Source: UBA6197 sp047638075 (GTDB lineage Bacteria; Pseudomonadota; Alphaproteobacteria; Rhodobacterales; Rhodobacteraceae). Taken from it: a stretch of 64,000 nt of DNA. Location: the NCBI RefSeq assembly GCF_047638075.1, contig NZ_JBLJBV010000001.1:1-64000 (forward strand), given 5' to 3'. A model generated the notes under the pieces. That model saw only the letters and a program-made list of their open reading frames with translations, made no database searches and was not told the DNA's origin. This document shows, one piece after another, positions 1 through 9,031 of the stretch (positions within the stretch are counted from its first letter, which is position 1; each line of letters opens with the position of its first letter). The translations under genes and the position numbers were made by a program.

Positions 1-1764
1 CAAAGCTGACCGAAATTGGGTGAAAAAAACGGCTTGATCAAGACGGATACTCGAGCTGAACGAACCACCGACAACCGTCATGTCGACAACGTTACCCAGA
101 ACGTTGGCCCCCATTACGATGCTTTGGTTGAACGCCGTGGTTTCGATTTGCGACGCTGCCGAAGCGAAGGACTCACCGGTCACGAACCCGTCGTCACCGT
201 TGTGCGACCCCCACATCCCGGCATTGCCACCGGCACCGCCATCACCGTTATAGGCATAGCCGTCACCGGCCTGACCGCCATAGGCCTCGACACCGCCAAC
301 CTCGGCATAGCCACCGTAGGCATCACCCGTGCTACCGCCCCATGCCTGGCCGCCAGTGCCATAGCTGCCGTCACCGGCACCTGCACTGTTCGTGCCGCCA
401 TTACCGCTGGACGAGTTGGTTGCACCCGAGGTCGCATCAGAGGCACCGCCGTAACCACCACTTGCATCACCCGCAGTGGCCGTCCCGGCACCGTAACCGG
501 CAGCCGCAGCCAGCGAACCGGCAGCACCACCGTCACCGCTGGCACCCAGGCCAGCACCCAGACCAGCACCAATGGCATCCGCATCGGCATTGCCGGTTTC
601 GCCGTTATTGGCACCTGCAAGGCCAAGGTTCAGCAGCCCAAGGCCCGCACCCAGCGCACCGGCGTCACCGGTGTTGGAGCTGTCGGCATTGGAACCAGCC
701 GCGCCAAAACCCGCACCGATACCACCGGCATCACCCGAGCCGCCACCGGTCGCGCCCGAGTCGGCACCGGCACCACCAGCCCCCAGGCCCAGCGCAACCG
801 ACGCCGCGTCGCCGCCGGCACCGCCGGTCGACGTGCTATGAGCGGCTGCACCGCCCAAGCCCAGACCAACGCCAAGCGCACCGGCGCTGCCACCATTACC
901 GCCCGAGCCACCGGCCGCACTACCCGCGCCACCGGGGCCGCTGGTTCCGCTGCCAGCCGTCGCCGCACCACCAACGCCCAGACCGCCCAGCGCAAACCCA
1001 CCGTTGGATTGGGCATTGCTGCCCCCCATCGCGCCATCGGCATTGCTGTCGATACCGTCTTCAGAGGTCGCTGTGCCACCGCTTGAGGTGTTGGTCTGGG
1101 TCATGCTGCCGCTGTTGGACACATTCGACAGGCTGTCATTATCAACCAAGTGGTTTGCCTGCGCGTTGACGGTTCCGGCATTATTGCCCGAACCATTCAG
1201 CGCATCATTCAACATGTTTTGCAGGTTCATATCATTGCCAGGGTCGTAGTTGATGTTGCCCTGCGCCATGATGAAATCACCCGCGCTCGCGTCGCTGAGG
1301 TCGATATCGGCAAAGTCATTGTCGGTCGGCTCATACCCCTCAAGCCCAACCCCCACATACACGTCGACAGTCGTATCTGAGGTGTTGGAATTGTGGTTGG
1401 CATTCAGATTACCGTTGGCATTCAGGTTGCCATTGGCATTCAGGTTGCCGTTGCCGTTCATGTTGGCGTTACCGTTACCGTTACCGTTCATGTTGGCATT
1501 GCCATTACCGTTACCATTCAGGTTACCATTACCATTACCATTCAGGTTACCGTTACCATTACCGTTCAGGTTGCCATTGCCATTGCCATTGCCATTCCAG
1601 TTTTCACTGTCGGATGACTGGTGCTGGCCCTGACCCTGGGCCTGGCCCTGTGCTTCCAGTTGGGCCTGAGCCTGCAGCTCGGCCTGGGCCTGGCCCTGGG
1701 CCTCAAGCTGACCCTGGCCTTGGCCCTGGGCTTGAAGCGGCATGATCATGCTTTTCTTGGGCAT
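1..1764 (-). CDS. Q/N/G-rich low-complexity protein, 3' end outside the window
   Basis: I do not recognise a named family. The frame stays open for all 588 codons to the left edge, so the C-terminus is missing. The start is the ATG at 1764, chosen because GGAG sits about seven bases upstream; in-frame ATGs at 1749 and 1743 are alternatives. Composition changes in blocks: Gln-rich with Ala/Gly (about residues 11-49), Asn-Gly repeats with LN/AN/MN interruptions (about 57-125), an acidic Asn/Asp/Ser region (about 126-250), a long Gly/Ala stretch of GGA, GGS and GGN units (about 250-525), then ordinary sequence. There is no signal peptide or membrane segment. Such leaderless Gly/Asn-rich proteins are often type I secretion substrates or matrix proteins, but that is inference; no transporter lies nearby. 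It is divergent from a LuxR-type regulator. Confidence 0.75.
   Translation of the reverse strand, partial: MPKKSMIMPLQAQGQGQGQLEAQGQAQAELQAQAQLEAQGQAQGQGQHQSSDSENWNGNGNGNGNLNGNGNGNLNGNGNGNLNGNGNGNANMNGNGNGNANMNGNGNLNANGNLNANGNLNANHNSNTSDTTVDVYVGVGLEGYEPTDNDFADIDLSDASAGDFIMAQGNINYDPGNDMNLQNMLNDALNGSGNNAGTVNAQANHLVDNDSLSNVSNSGSMTQTNTSSGGTATSEDGIDSNADGAMGGSNAQSNGGFALGGLGVGGAATAGSGTSGPGGAGSAAGGSGGNGGSAGALGVGLGLGGAAAHSTSTGGAGGDAASVALGLGAGGAGADSGATGGGSGDAGGIGAGFGAAGSNADSSNTGDAGALGAGLGLLNLGLAGANNGETGNADADAIGAGLGAGLGASGDGGAAGSLAAAAGYGAGTATAGDASGGYGGASDATSGATNSSSGNGGTNSAGAGDGSYGTGGQAWGGSTGDAYGGYAEVGGVEAYGGQAGDGYAYNGDGGAGGNAGMWGSHNGDDGFVTGESFASAASQIETTAFNQSIVMGANVLGNVVDMTVVGGSFSSSIRLDQAVFFTQFRSAL
1393..1599 (-). 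repeat. In-frame tandem repeats of about 24 bases coding Asn-Gly
   Basis: On the plus strand this stretch is built from runs of TTACCATTACC, TTGCCATTGCC and similar six-base units punctuated by CATTCAGG or CGTTCATG. A period close to 24 bases is visible, coding for NGNGNGNL or NGNGNANM on the minus strand. Synonymous third-base changes (GGT/GGC, AAT/AAC) separate the copies, so protein sequence appears conserved while DNA drifts. Confidence 0.8.
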
Positions 1765-2492
1765 CGAAGTTCTCCATCATGTTGGATGCGTTCGCCGGAT
1801 CGCCGCTCATTTCAAAAGCGATCATCACACAAGCGCATTTTTCGTTGCACGTCGAATTATGAAACCTTGGGCGATGACTCGGCCTTCCGGTCTCAGCTTC
1901 GTCTGACAGACCTGTGATCTTACGTTCGCGCCCCCCCCTGATTTCTTCGCACCAAGCGGGAGAATCGGCCCAAAGCGATTCGGCATATTTGATCGCCGTT
2001 TCCAGGGGTCTTTGCTATATCCCGCCCTACAGATCCGCGTTGCGGTAAAAGGATCCGTACGGAAATCAGCATCCCACCAGAAGGCATGATTGACATAGCT
2101 AGACATTGTGCGAGCGTCTGGCGCGCCAAAACCAATTGAGGTAAAACAAGTATTTCTGATGACCAAGCCAAACGGTTATTAATCACCACACCCATGCCCC
2201 CTAGCCGTCAGGACAGGGTGCCGTAACCACCTTATGGTTTCAAAAAACTACAAATCGGCGGACTCTTGCCGAAAAATGTGTTAGCATAAGGTTAATACAG
2301 AAGTGCAAACGGGCTTCAACCTACGGGCAAGGGAGTTTGATATTTTTACAATATAAACCAATGACTTACAATAATTTAAGCCGTTGACTAAGTTCCGTTG
2401 CAACACTTCTTAGCGGCATTCTAAACACAATTCCTGTTGGTATTTTTTCAAATAAATATGCAACCTTAAGGTTAAGGCGAGGTAAGTTTATA
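1765..2492. other. AT-rich divergent intergenic region, 728 bases
   Basis: This region lies between the Q/N/G-rich gene (minus) and the LuxR-type gene (plus) and must carry both promoters. From about 2220 on it is visibly richer in A and T than the rest of the window. Open frames on the minus strand between 1825 and 2195 have no good ribosome site and odd composition, so I do not call them genes. It holds the repeated TAAGGTTAA sites listed separately. I see no RNA gene. Confidence 0.7.
2229..2475. promoter_or_regulatory. Repeated TAAGGTTAA sites upstream of the LuxR-type gene
   Basis: TAAGGTTAA occurs at 2287-2295 and again, identical, at 2467-2475, exactly 180 bases apart. The second copy is part of the perfect 12-base palindrome AACCTTAAGGTT at 2462-2473, about 20 bases before the regulator's start codon. 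The inverted half ACCTTATG at 2229-2236 matches CATAAGGT at 2285-2292. The pattern suggests operator sites, perhaps for autoregulation; the binding protein is inferred only. Confidence 0.4.
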
Positions 2493-3227
2493 ATGCACAC
2501 TGAGATTAATGATACCCCAGTCACCATAGGTTGTATTTTTGTCGGAAACTCCCTTGATTTCTCGGATACAATGCTCCGGATTACACGCAGTGAATTTGGA
2601 TGCGTTGAATTTAACCGTATTGCTTCTTTGAATGAACTTTCGGCCATTGCACCAGAGCGTGCCAAACGAATTCGGGCGATCATAGTCAATGAAACGAAAA
2701 CGGGTGAGTTTTGCGAACGCATGCCGTTCTTGCGTGAAAGGTTCCCCGCGACAATGTTTGCACTTGCTTATCGACAACCCGAAGTTGCGCGAAACCTGTT
2801 GTTGCATACTGCAAAGAAAGAGACACCGCCCGCACTTGGGTTTTTACCCATGAACATGGAAATTGATCGGAGGCTATCCATTCTTCGCCTGCTGATGGGC
2901 AAAGTGCGATATATCCCCGATGAGCTGATCGAAGATTCGGGAACGGATCACCCTCCAAAAGGCGGCAACGACAGCCCGGTTTCACACACCCAGATGCCGC
3001 GGCCAGAGAAAGGACCGGTCAAACTAACCGAGCGCGAACGCCAGGTTTTATGTTCTGTGTCGAAAGGCAAACAAAACAAGATCATCGCAGAAGAGCTTGA
3101 CGTATCGGAACATACGATCAAGCTGCATATTCACCATGTGATCGCCAAACTGGGCGTCAACAACCGAACCGAAGCTGCCATCTGGTATTTGTCTTCTGCC
3201 GATAACGCCAATGGTGGGCCATTGTGA
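2493..3227 (+). CDS. LuxR-type (CsgD/VpsT-like architecture) transcriptional regulator
   Basis: The 244-residue protein ends in a clear LuxR/GerE helix-turn-helix at about 178-232, beginning LTERERQVL and including SEHTIKLHIHHVIAKLGV. The first 130 residues look like a degenerate response-regulator receiver (the opening VTIGCIFVGNS resembles a receiver first strand), with no obvious phosphoacceptor aspartate cluster. This is the layout of CsgD/VpsT-like regulators of matrix production, but similarity to those proteins specifically is my inference. GAGGTAA lies eight bases before the ATG. Codon use and GC are lower than in the flanking core genes, suggesting transfer. It is divergent from the Q/N/G-rich gene and overlaps the next gene. 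Confidence 0.85.
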   Translation: MHTEINDTPVTIGCIFVGNSLDFSDTMLRITRSEFGCVEFNRIASLNELSAIAPERAKRIRAIIVNETKTGEFCERMPFLRERFPATMFALAYRQPEVARNLLLHTAKKETPPALGFLPMNMEIDRRLSILRLLMGKVRYIPDELIEDSGTDHPPKGGNDSPVSHTQMPRPEKGPVKLTERERQVLCSVSKGKQNKIIAEELDVSEHTIKLHIHHVIAKLGVNNRTEAAIWYLSSADNANGGPL

Positions 3228-3727
3228 CAGACCCGGACCATCTGATTGATTTCGATGGTTTCTTACTGCTGGTAGGTAAGCTGAATTATGCTTGGACAAA
3301 CACCGAAAGCCTGTTGATTCATCTGATCGCAGGGCTGTCCGGTATGGATAAGGAAACGGCAACGGTCGTATTTTTGACGCTGAATACCACCCGCGCCCGC
3401 ATAGATCTGGTAGAGCGCTTATCTAAGCTGGAAAAGACCAGCCTGACTGAACGAAAAAGCATCCTTTCGCTGACGGGGCGTATCCTAAGCCAGTCAGCTT
3501 TGCGTAATAGATATAATCATTGCATCTATGCCTTTGATGCCGAGGGCGGAAACCCCCGGACAATTCTGATGCGCATAGCCGATCGCAAGGACAAGCTGAT
3601 GATGGGTCAGGTCAATCCCTTGAATGACGCAGCCCTTGAGGATATCGAGGCCGCTATCAAGGAATTGAAGCTGATCAACCATGACATTTGGCGCACGATT
3701 TCAGACTTTGGCTATCCCGTTTGACGG
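3224..3727 (+). CDS. Hypothetical protein coupled to the LuxR-type gene
   Basis: I do not recognise this 166-residue protein. It is predicted soluble and mainly helical, with conserved-looking polar and aromatic stretches (LNYAWTNTESLL, RNRYNHCIYAF). It starts at GTG in a GTGA overlap with the stop codon of the LuxR-type gene, so the two are very likely translated together and work together. Base composition is lower in GC than the genes to the right. No membrane segment or signal peptide is visible. A partner or effector role for the regulator is only inferred from coupling. Confidence 0.7.
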
Positions 3728-3785
3728 CGCATCAGCCAGCAATCATAACGACAGGCCTTAAAAACCGCCCGAATGGCCATGGTTT

Positions 3786-5174
3786 TCAAATATGCAAGGC
3801 TTGACCCAACGCTGTCATCGCAGCCTCTTGCAAGGCCTCACCTTGGGTCGGGTGTGTGTGGACCGTGGCCGCAATATCTTCAAGCCGGGCCTGCATTTCC
3901 AACGCCAGCCCAAAGGCTGCTGACAGCTCGGAGACACCGCGCCCGACGGCCTGAATACCCAGCACCAGATGATTGTCCGCACGCGCCACAACCCGGACAA
4001 AGCCTTGCCCGGCCTGCATCGTCAACGCCCGCCCGTTTGCGGCAAGGGGGAACTGCCCGATCTTGGTTTTATATCCCGCATCGCGGGCCTGATCCGGGGT
4101 CAGGCCAGCGGTCACAACCTCGGGGTCGGTAAAGCACACGGCGGGGATTGCCTGTTTCGTCCACCGGACCTTGTGGCCCGCGATGACGCCCGCGACCAAT
4201 TCGCCTTGGGCCATCGCCCGGTGCGCCAGCATCGGCCCACCCGTGACGTCGCCTATGGCATAGATGCCGCGCATTGCGGTCTGGCAGCGGTCATCAACAC
4301 GCAGATAGGGGCCGTCCATCTCAAGCACCAGTTCTTCGCGGCCCCAACCATCGGTCACCGGGCGGCGGCCAACGGCTACCAGCACTGTATCGGCCTTCAT
4401 CCGCACATCGCCGTCGGGGCCCTCAATCTGCAGGGCGCCTTTTACATTCATACCGGTCACTTTGGCCCCGGTCATCACCGTGACCCCAAGCTCATTCAGT
4501 CGCCGTAGCACCGGGCGGATCAGATCAGCGTCATATTGCGGCAGCACGCGGCTGGCGGCCTCGATTACCGTCACCGTGACGCCGATTTTGGCAAAGGCGG
4601 TGCCCAGTTCCAACCCGATATAGCCGCCGCCAACCACCACCATGCTTTCGGGTATCCGCGCCAGCGCCAGCGCCTCGGTTGATGCGATCACGCGCCCGCC
4701 GAACGGCAGCGACGGCAGCTCCGCCGGGGCCGATCCGGTGGCGATCACGACGTTTTCGGCATGAAGGATCTGCGGCCCGGTATCTGTCATCACCTCAACC
4801 GTCTTGCCGTCCAGAAACCGCGCCTGTCCCGCCAGGATCTTGACCTTGGCCCGTTTCAAAAGATCACTGACACCCCCGGTCAACCGCGCAACAATACTGT
4901 TTTTCCACTCTACCGTTTGGGCCAGATCAATCTGCGGCGCGCCCGCGCTGATGCCCAGTGCATTCGGCAACGCCCGGTTCCGGGCTGCATCAAATTCATC
5001 TGCCGCATGGATCAGCGCTTTTGAGGGGATGCAGCCGATATTCAGGCAGGTGCCGCCCGGTTTGGCAAAATCAACGATCACCGTATCAATGCCCAACTGT
5101 CCCGCGCGGATGGCACAGACATAGCCGCCGGGCCCCGCCCCAATCACCAGTAGTTTGCAATAAATATCCCTCAT
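3786..5174 (-). CDS. lpdA: Dihydrolipoyl dehydrogenase (E3 of branched-chain 2-oxoacid dehydrogenase)
   Basis: This 462-residue flavoprotein reoxidises the dihydrolipoyl group of E2 and passes electrons to NAD+. Visible motifs are the FAD-binding GAGPGG (12-17), the redox disulfide C43/C48 in GGTCLNIGC, the NAD-binding GGGYIG, IGDVTGG before the interface domain, and the catalytic HTHPTxxE near 439-446. The ATG at 5174 is chosen because AGGG precedes it and it lies four bases after the E2 stop; an in-frame start at 5192 would overlap E2. It is the last gene of a four-gene minus-strand operon, so it is probably the E3 dedicated to this complex. Confidence 0.93.
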   Translation of the reverse strand: MRDIYCKLLVIGAGPGGYVCAIRAGQLGIDTVIVDFAKPGGTCLNIGCIPSKALIHAADEFDAARNRALPNALGISAGAPQIDLAQTVEWKNSIVARLTGGVSDLLKRAKVKILAGQARFLDGKTVEVMTDTGPQILHAENVVIATGSAPAELPSLPFGGRVIASTEALALARIPESMVVVGGGYIGLELGTAFAKIGVTVTVIEAASRVLPQYDADLIRPVLRRLNELGVTVMTGAKVTGMNVKGALQIEGPDGDVRMKADTVLVAVGRRPVTDGWGREELVLEMDGPYLRVDDRCQTAMRGIYAIGDVTGGPMLAHRAMAQGELVAGVIAGHKVRWTKQAIPAVCFTDPEVVTAGLTPDQARDAGYKTKIGQFPLAANGRALTMQAGQGFVRVVARADNHLVLGIQAVGRGVSELSAAFGLALEMQARLEDIAATVHTHPTQGEALQEAAMTALGQALHI

Positions 5175-5178
5175 TGCC

Positions 5179-6462
5179 CTACCCTTCGACAAAGATCAGC
5201 GCCGGCGTTTCCAGCAAGGTCTTGATCTTTTGGATGAACATCGCCGCATCCCAACCGTCGATCACCCGATGATCAAAGCCCGATGAAAGGTTCATCATCT
5301 TGCGCGGCACAAAGGCACCGTCCTGCCAGACTGGGCGGATCGCGATCTTGTTCACCCCGATGATTGCCACTTCGGGGTGGTTGATCACCGGGGTCGAAAC
5401 AATCCCCCCCATCGCGCCAAGCGAGGTGATGGTGATGGTCGATCCGGTCAATTCATCCCGCGCGGCCCTGCCGGATTTGGCGGCATCCGTGACGCGGTTC
5501 AGCTCGGCGGCGCATTCCCATATATCGCGCGCCTCGCAATGGCGCACGACCGGCACCATCAGCCCCGCGCCCGTCTGCGCGGCAATACCGATATGCACCC
5601 CGCCGACCTGCTCGATCACCCCCGCCTCATCATCAAAGCGGGCATTCAAGCGGGGTTGCGCGGCGATGGCCTGCACCATGGCGCGCATCAAAAACGGCAA
5701 CAGCGTCAGTTTCGGGTGGCTGTCAGGCTTTGTAACGTTCAGGCTGACCCGCAATGCCTCAACCGCAGTCACATCAATTTCCTCGACATAGGTGATATGC
5801 GGTATTCGCGCTTTTGCGAGGGCCATCTTTTCCGCGATCTTGCGGCGCATACCGATCAGCTTGATCTGTTCGATCGTGGTGTTGCGCTGACGGGTGCCTG
5901 CCGGGCGGGGGGCCTCGGGTTGGGCTGCCAGCCGATCCAGATCTTCGTGGGTGATGCGCCCAGCCGGCCCTGACCCCGTCACCCGGCGCAGATCAACGCC
6001 CGCCTCTGCGGCGCGCGCGCGGACCGAGGGCGCGGCCATCGGCCGTTCCCCCTCGGGGCGGGGCAGTGGAGCTAGCGGCGCATGAACGGGGTGGGGCGGG
6101 GTAGCGGGTCTTTCCGGTTTCGGCGGTTTGGCCATGGGGTCGCTGTCGCCCCTGGCGCGGGGCAGCGGCACGGCAGGTGGTTCATCCCTGATCGCCGCGC
6201 TTGGTTTGGTGTTACCGTCGCCCGCGACCTCCAGCCGGATCAGGGGGGCACCCACGGCCATTTTCTGGCCTATTTCCGCCTCGCGCCAGATCACCTTGCC
6301 GTCTGCAGGCGAGGGGATTTCAACGGTTGCCTTATCGGTCATCACCGCCGCCAGCACCTGATCTTCGCGCACCAGATCACCCACCTCAACGGCCCATTCC
6401 GCCAGTTCCACCTCAGCGATACCTTCGCCAACATCGGGAACTTTTATCGTGTGCTGGCCCAT
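5179..6462 (-). CDS. bkdB: Branched-chain 2-oxoacid dehydrogenase E2, lipoamide acyltransferase
   Basis: This 427-residue protein forms the core of the complex and transfers the acyl group from E1 to CoA. An N-terminal lipoyl domain carries the lipoylated K44 in MTDKATVEIP. A Pro/Arg-rich linker follows, then the E1/E3-binding domain (PSVRARAAEAGVDL...GPAGRITHEDL) and the catalytic domain ending in DHRVIDG, with active His at about 398. Translation from the upstream in-frame starts would run into E1beta; the ATG at 6462 follows the E1beta stop by two bases. A single lipoyl domain and the neighbouring bkd-type E1 genes favour branched-chain substrates over pyruvate. Confidence 0.92.
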   Translation of the reverse strand: MGQHTIKVPDVGEGIAEVELAEWAVEVGDLVREDQVLAAVMTDKATVEIPSPADGKVIWREAEIGQKMAVGAPLIRLEVAGDGNTKPSAAIRDEPPAVPLPRARGDSDPMAKPPKPERPATPPHPVHAPLAPLPRPEGERPMAAPSVRARAAEAGVDLRRVTGSGPAGRITHEDLDRLAAQPEAPRPAGTRQRNTTIEQIKLIGMRRKIAEKMALAKARIPHITYVEEIDVTAVEALRVSLNVTKPDSHPKLTLLPFLMRAMVQAIAAQPRLNARFDDEAGVIEQVGGVHIGIAAQTGAGLMVPVVRHCEARDIWECAAELNRVTDAAKSGRAARDELTGSTITITSLGAMGGIVSTPVINHPEVAIIGVNKIAIRPVWQDGAFVPRKMMNLSSGFDHRVIDGWDAAMFIQKIKTLLETPALIFVEG

Positions 6463-6464
6463 CG

Positions 6465-7478
6465 TCAGGCCTCCATCGTCTTGGTCAGCGCCGCGCCAAC
6501 ACGGGCGGGGCCGGGGAAATAGTCCCATTCCTGCGCATGCGGATAGGGCGTGTCCCAGCCTGCCACACGGCACACCGGCGCCTCCAGGTGGTAAAAACAA
6601 TGCTCGGCCACCAATGCCGCCAGTTCGGCGCCAAAGCCCGAGGTCAGCGTTGCCTCATGCACGACCACGCAGCGGCCCGTCTTGCGGACCGATGCGGTGA
6701 TCGTGTCTAGATCGTAGGGCAGCAGGGTGCGCAGGTCGATCACCTCGGCGTCAACCCCGGTGTCGTCAGCGGCGGCCAGCGCAACATGCACCATCGTGCC
6801 GTAGGCCAGAACGGTAACGCCGCCCCCTTTGCGCGCAATATGGGCCTGGCCCAGCGGCACGGCAAAATACCCCTCGGGCACCTCGCCATCGGGGTGTTTC
6901 GCCCAGGACGTCACCGGCCGGTCGTAATGGCCATCAAACGGCCCGTTATAAAGGCGCTTGGGTTCCAGAAAAATGACCGGATCGCGGTCTTCGATTGAAG
7001 CGATCAGCAGGCCCTTGGCGTCATGCGGGTTTGACGGCATCACCACCTTTAGGCCCGCAACATGGGTAAACAGCGCCTCGGGGCTTTGGCTGTGGGTCTG
7101 GCCGCCGAATATACCGCCGCCGGTTGGCATGCGGATCACGATCGGGCAGGTAAACTCCCCCGAAGAGCGGTAGCGGATGCGCGCCGCCTCTTGGGTGATC
7201 TGGTCATAGGCGGGGTACATATAATCCGCGAACTGGATCTCGACACAGGGTTTGAGCCCATTCGCGGCCATGCCGATAGCGGTGCCGACAATGCCGCTTT
7301 CGCTGATCGGCGTATCAAAACAGCGGGTGCGGCCATATTTTTCCTGCAACCCCTGCGTGGCGCGGAACACGCCGCCAAAATACCCCACGTCCTCGCCGTA
7401 AACCACAACCGTCGGATCATGCCCCATGGCGACATCCATGGCGTCGCGGATAGCCTGAAGCATCGTCATCCGTGCCAT
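6465..7478 (-). CDS. bkdA2: Branched-chain 2-oxoacid dehydrogenase E1 beta subunit
   Basis: The 337-residue subunit pairs with E1alpha to bind thiamine diphosphate and decarboxylate 2-oxo acids from Val, Leu and Ile. Family landmarks are the GEDVGYFGGVFRAT region, SESGIVGTAIGMA, FADYMYPAYDQI and the C-terminal transketolase domain (DLRTLLPYD, VVHEATLTSGFGAE). Full length for the family. The ATG lies three bases past the E1alpha stop with a GGGG-containing leader, and the gene is two bases from E2, so all four subunits should be cotranscribed and made in matching amounts. Confidence 0.93.
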   Translation of the reverse strand: MARMTMLQAIRDAMDVAMGHDPTVVVYGEDVGYFGGVFRATQGLQEKYGRTRCFDTPISESGIVGTAIGMAANGLKPCVEIQFADYMYPAYDQITQEAARIRYRSSGEFTCPIVIRMPTGGGIFGGQTHSQSPEALFTHVAGLKVVMPSNPHDAKGLLIASIEDRDPVIFLEPKRLYNGPFDGHYDRPVTSWAKHPDGEVPEGYFAVPLGQAHIARKGGGVTVLAYGTMVHVALAAADDTGVDAEVIDLRTLLPYDLDTITASVRKTGRCVVVHEATLTSGFGAELAALVAEHCFYHLEAPVCRVAGWDTPYPHAQEWDYFPGPARVGAALTKTMEA

Positions 7479-7481
7479 GCG

Positions 7482-8714
7482 CTAGACCCCCATTTCTTGC
7501 CGCTGGCGGCGCAGATGCGCAGGCATTTCGGCGTAAACCCCCTCAAACATGTCCCGCGTCGACGGGTGGGCGCCGGAATGAAGCGTGCCGAAACTTTCGG
7601 CCTCTTTCTGGGCGGCGATCACGGTATCCAGCAGTTCGACCTCCAACTGGGCGTGCCGCTCATCAGACCAAAGCCCTTTGGCGATCAGATGCGCTTTCAA
7701 CCGGATCACCGGGTCACCCAGCGGCCAGGCGGCAGATTCTTCCTTGGGGCGGTAGGCGGTGGGGTCATCAGACGATGAATGGGCCCCGGCGCGGTAGGTG
7801 ACGTATTCAATCAACGTCGGGCCCAGGCTGCGCCTTGCCCGTTCAGCAGCCCATTTCGCCACCGCATGAACCGCCAGATAGTCATTTCCGTCGACCCGCA
7901 GCGAGGGCAGACCAAACCCCAGCCCCCGCGCCGCAAATGTGCCCGCACTACCGCGCGCGATGCCCTGAAACGTGGAAATGGCCCATTGGTTGTTGACCAC
8001 ATTCAAAATGACCGGCGCCTTGAACGTCGAGGCAAAGACCAGCCCCGCGTGAAAGTCGCTTTCGGCGGTTGACCCGTCACCAATCCAGGCGGCCGCGATA
8101 TTCGTTTCGCCCTTGATCGCCGAGGCCATGGCCCAGCCAACCGCTTGCGGGAACTGCGTGGCAAGGTTGCCGGAAAGCGTGAAAAAACCCTTGCTCTTGA
8201 CTGAATAAAGCACCGGCAACTGCCGCCCCTTCAGCGGATCGGCCGAATTCGAGTAAATCTGGTTCATCATATCCACCAGCGGATAATCATCCGCAATCAA
8301 CAGCCCGGCCTGCCGATAGGTGGGAAAATTCATATCGCCGGGCAACAATGCCTTGCGAAAGGCGGTGCTGACCGCCTCTTCGCCCAGATGTTGCATGTAG
8401 AACGAGGTCTTGCCCTGACGCTGCGCGATAATCATCCGTGCGTCAAAACTGCGCAGCAGCATCATATGGCGCAGCCCCGCGACCAACTCATCGTCGCCAA
8501 GCGTGCCCGCCCAAGGGCCAACCGCCTCGCCCGCGCGGTTCAGCACCCGGATGATGGAAAACGCCAAATCACGGATTTCGCGGGGGTCAACATCCACAGG
8601 CGGGCGGTCAACAGCGCCCGCCGGGGCGATGGTCACATTGGTGAAATCGGGCACCCCACCGGGGCGAACCTCGGGTTCGGGAACATGAAGGCTAAGCGCA
8701 GCGATCTTTTGCAT
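7482..8714 (-). CDS. bkdA1: Branched-chain 2-oxoacid dehydrogenase E1 alpha subunit
   Basis: This 410-residue thiamine diphosphate subunit is the first gene of the operon. The thiamine motif is seen as GDGSTAESDFHAGL...VVNNQWAIS, and the phosphorylation-loop region as YRAGAHSSSDDPTAYRP, typical of branched-chain E1alpha rather than pyruvate E1alpha. The ATG at 8714 is preferred: GAGGA lies eight bases upstream, whereas the in-frame GTG at 8729 would include that Shine-Dalgarno site in the coding sequence. No bkdR/Lrp-type regulator is next to it, so regulation cannot be read from context. Confidence 0.92.
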   Translation of the reverse strand: MQKIAALSLHVPEPEVRPGGVPDFTNVTIAPAGAVDRPPVDVDPREIRDLAFSIIRVLNRAGEAVGPWAGTLGDDELVAGLRHMMLLRSFDARMIIAQRQGKTSFYMQHLGEEAVSTAFRKALLPGDMNFPTYRQAGLLIADDYPLVDMMNQIYSNSADPLKGRQLPVLYSVKSKGFFTLSGNLATQFPQAVGWAMASAIKGETNIAAAWIGDGSTAESDFHAGLVFASTFKAPVILNVVNNQWAISTFQGIARGSAGTFAARGLGFGLPSLRVDGNDYLAVHAVAKWAAERARRSLGPTLIEYVTYRAGAHSSSDDPTAYRPKEESAAWPLGDPVIRLKAHLIAKGLWSDERHAQLEVELLDTVIAAQKEAESFGTLHSGAHPSTRDMFEGVYAEMPAHLRRQRQEMGV

Positions 8715-9031
8715 GGCGGACTTCCTCACAGGCCAGTGACGAAAGAACGGCAGTTAAAAGACCATGATAACAGCTTCGGGCGAAATTACGATAGGGGCCG
8801 CGGGCTATAACCACTTGCCCCGCACGCAAGCGTTAAGGGCCGGGATGAAAGGGGGGCGCGATCAACCCCGCGATCTTTCCGCGTGACCTCTCAGCCATAG
8901 CCGGGGTAAAGAATACATGCGCCGAATACTTGGGCACCCGCGACAGCCTACGCACCATGGCAAGGTGCCTGCCTGCCGTGTGGCACGTTGATCAAGGGCG
9001 GAACCTGTTCGCAATGAAAGACTTCTGAGCC
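8715..9031. other. Divergent intergenic region, 317 bases
   Basis: This is the space between the bkd operon (minus) and the PLP enzyme (plus). It should contain both promoters but I see no convincing -35/-10 pair. A four-codon in-frame mini-ORF (ATG AAA GAC TTC TGA) lies at 9014-9028, just three bases before the start codon of the PLP enzyme. No RNA gene or protein gene is supported. Confidence 0.5.

Noticed and set aside
1396..1599. CRISPR-like tandem units
   Set aside because: Units are contiguous, in frame and coding; there are no unique spacers.
16..1633. Long plus-strand open frames in the first 1.6 kb
   Set aside because: They are mirror frames of the repetitive minus-strand gene; their products are Arg/Thr-, His/Arg- or Leu/Pro-rich with no start signals, while the minus frame has a ribosome site and a biologically sensible composition.
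1825..2195. Two minus-strand open frames in the divergent region
   Set aside because: No ribosome site, unusual composition, and they overlap each other in different frames.
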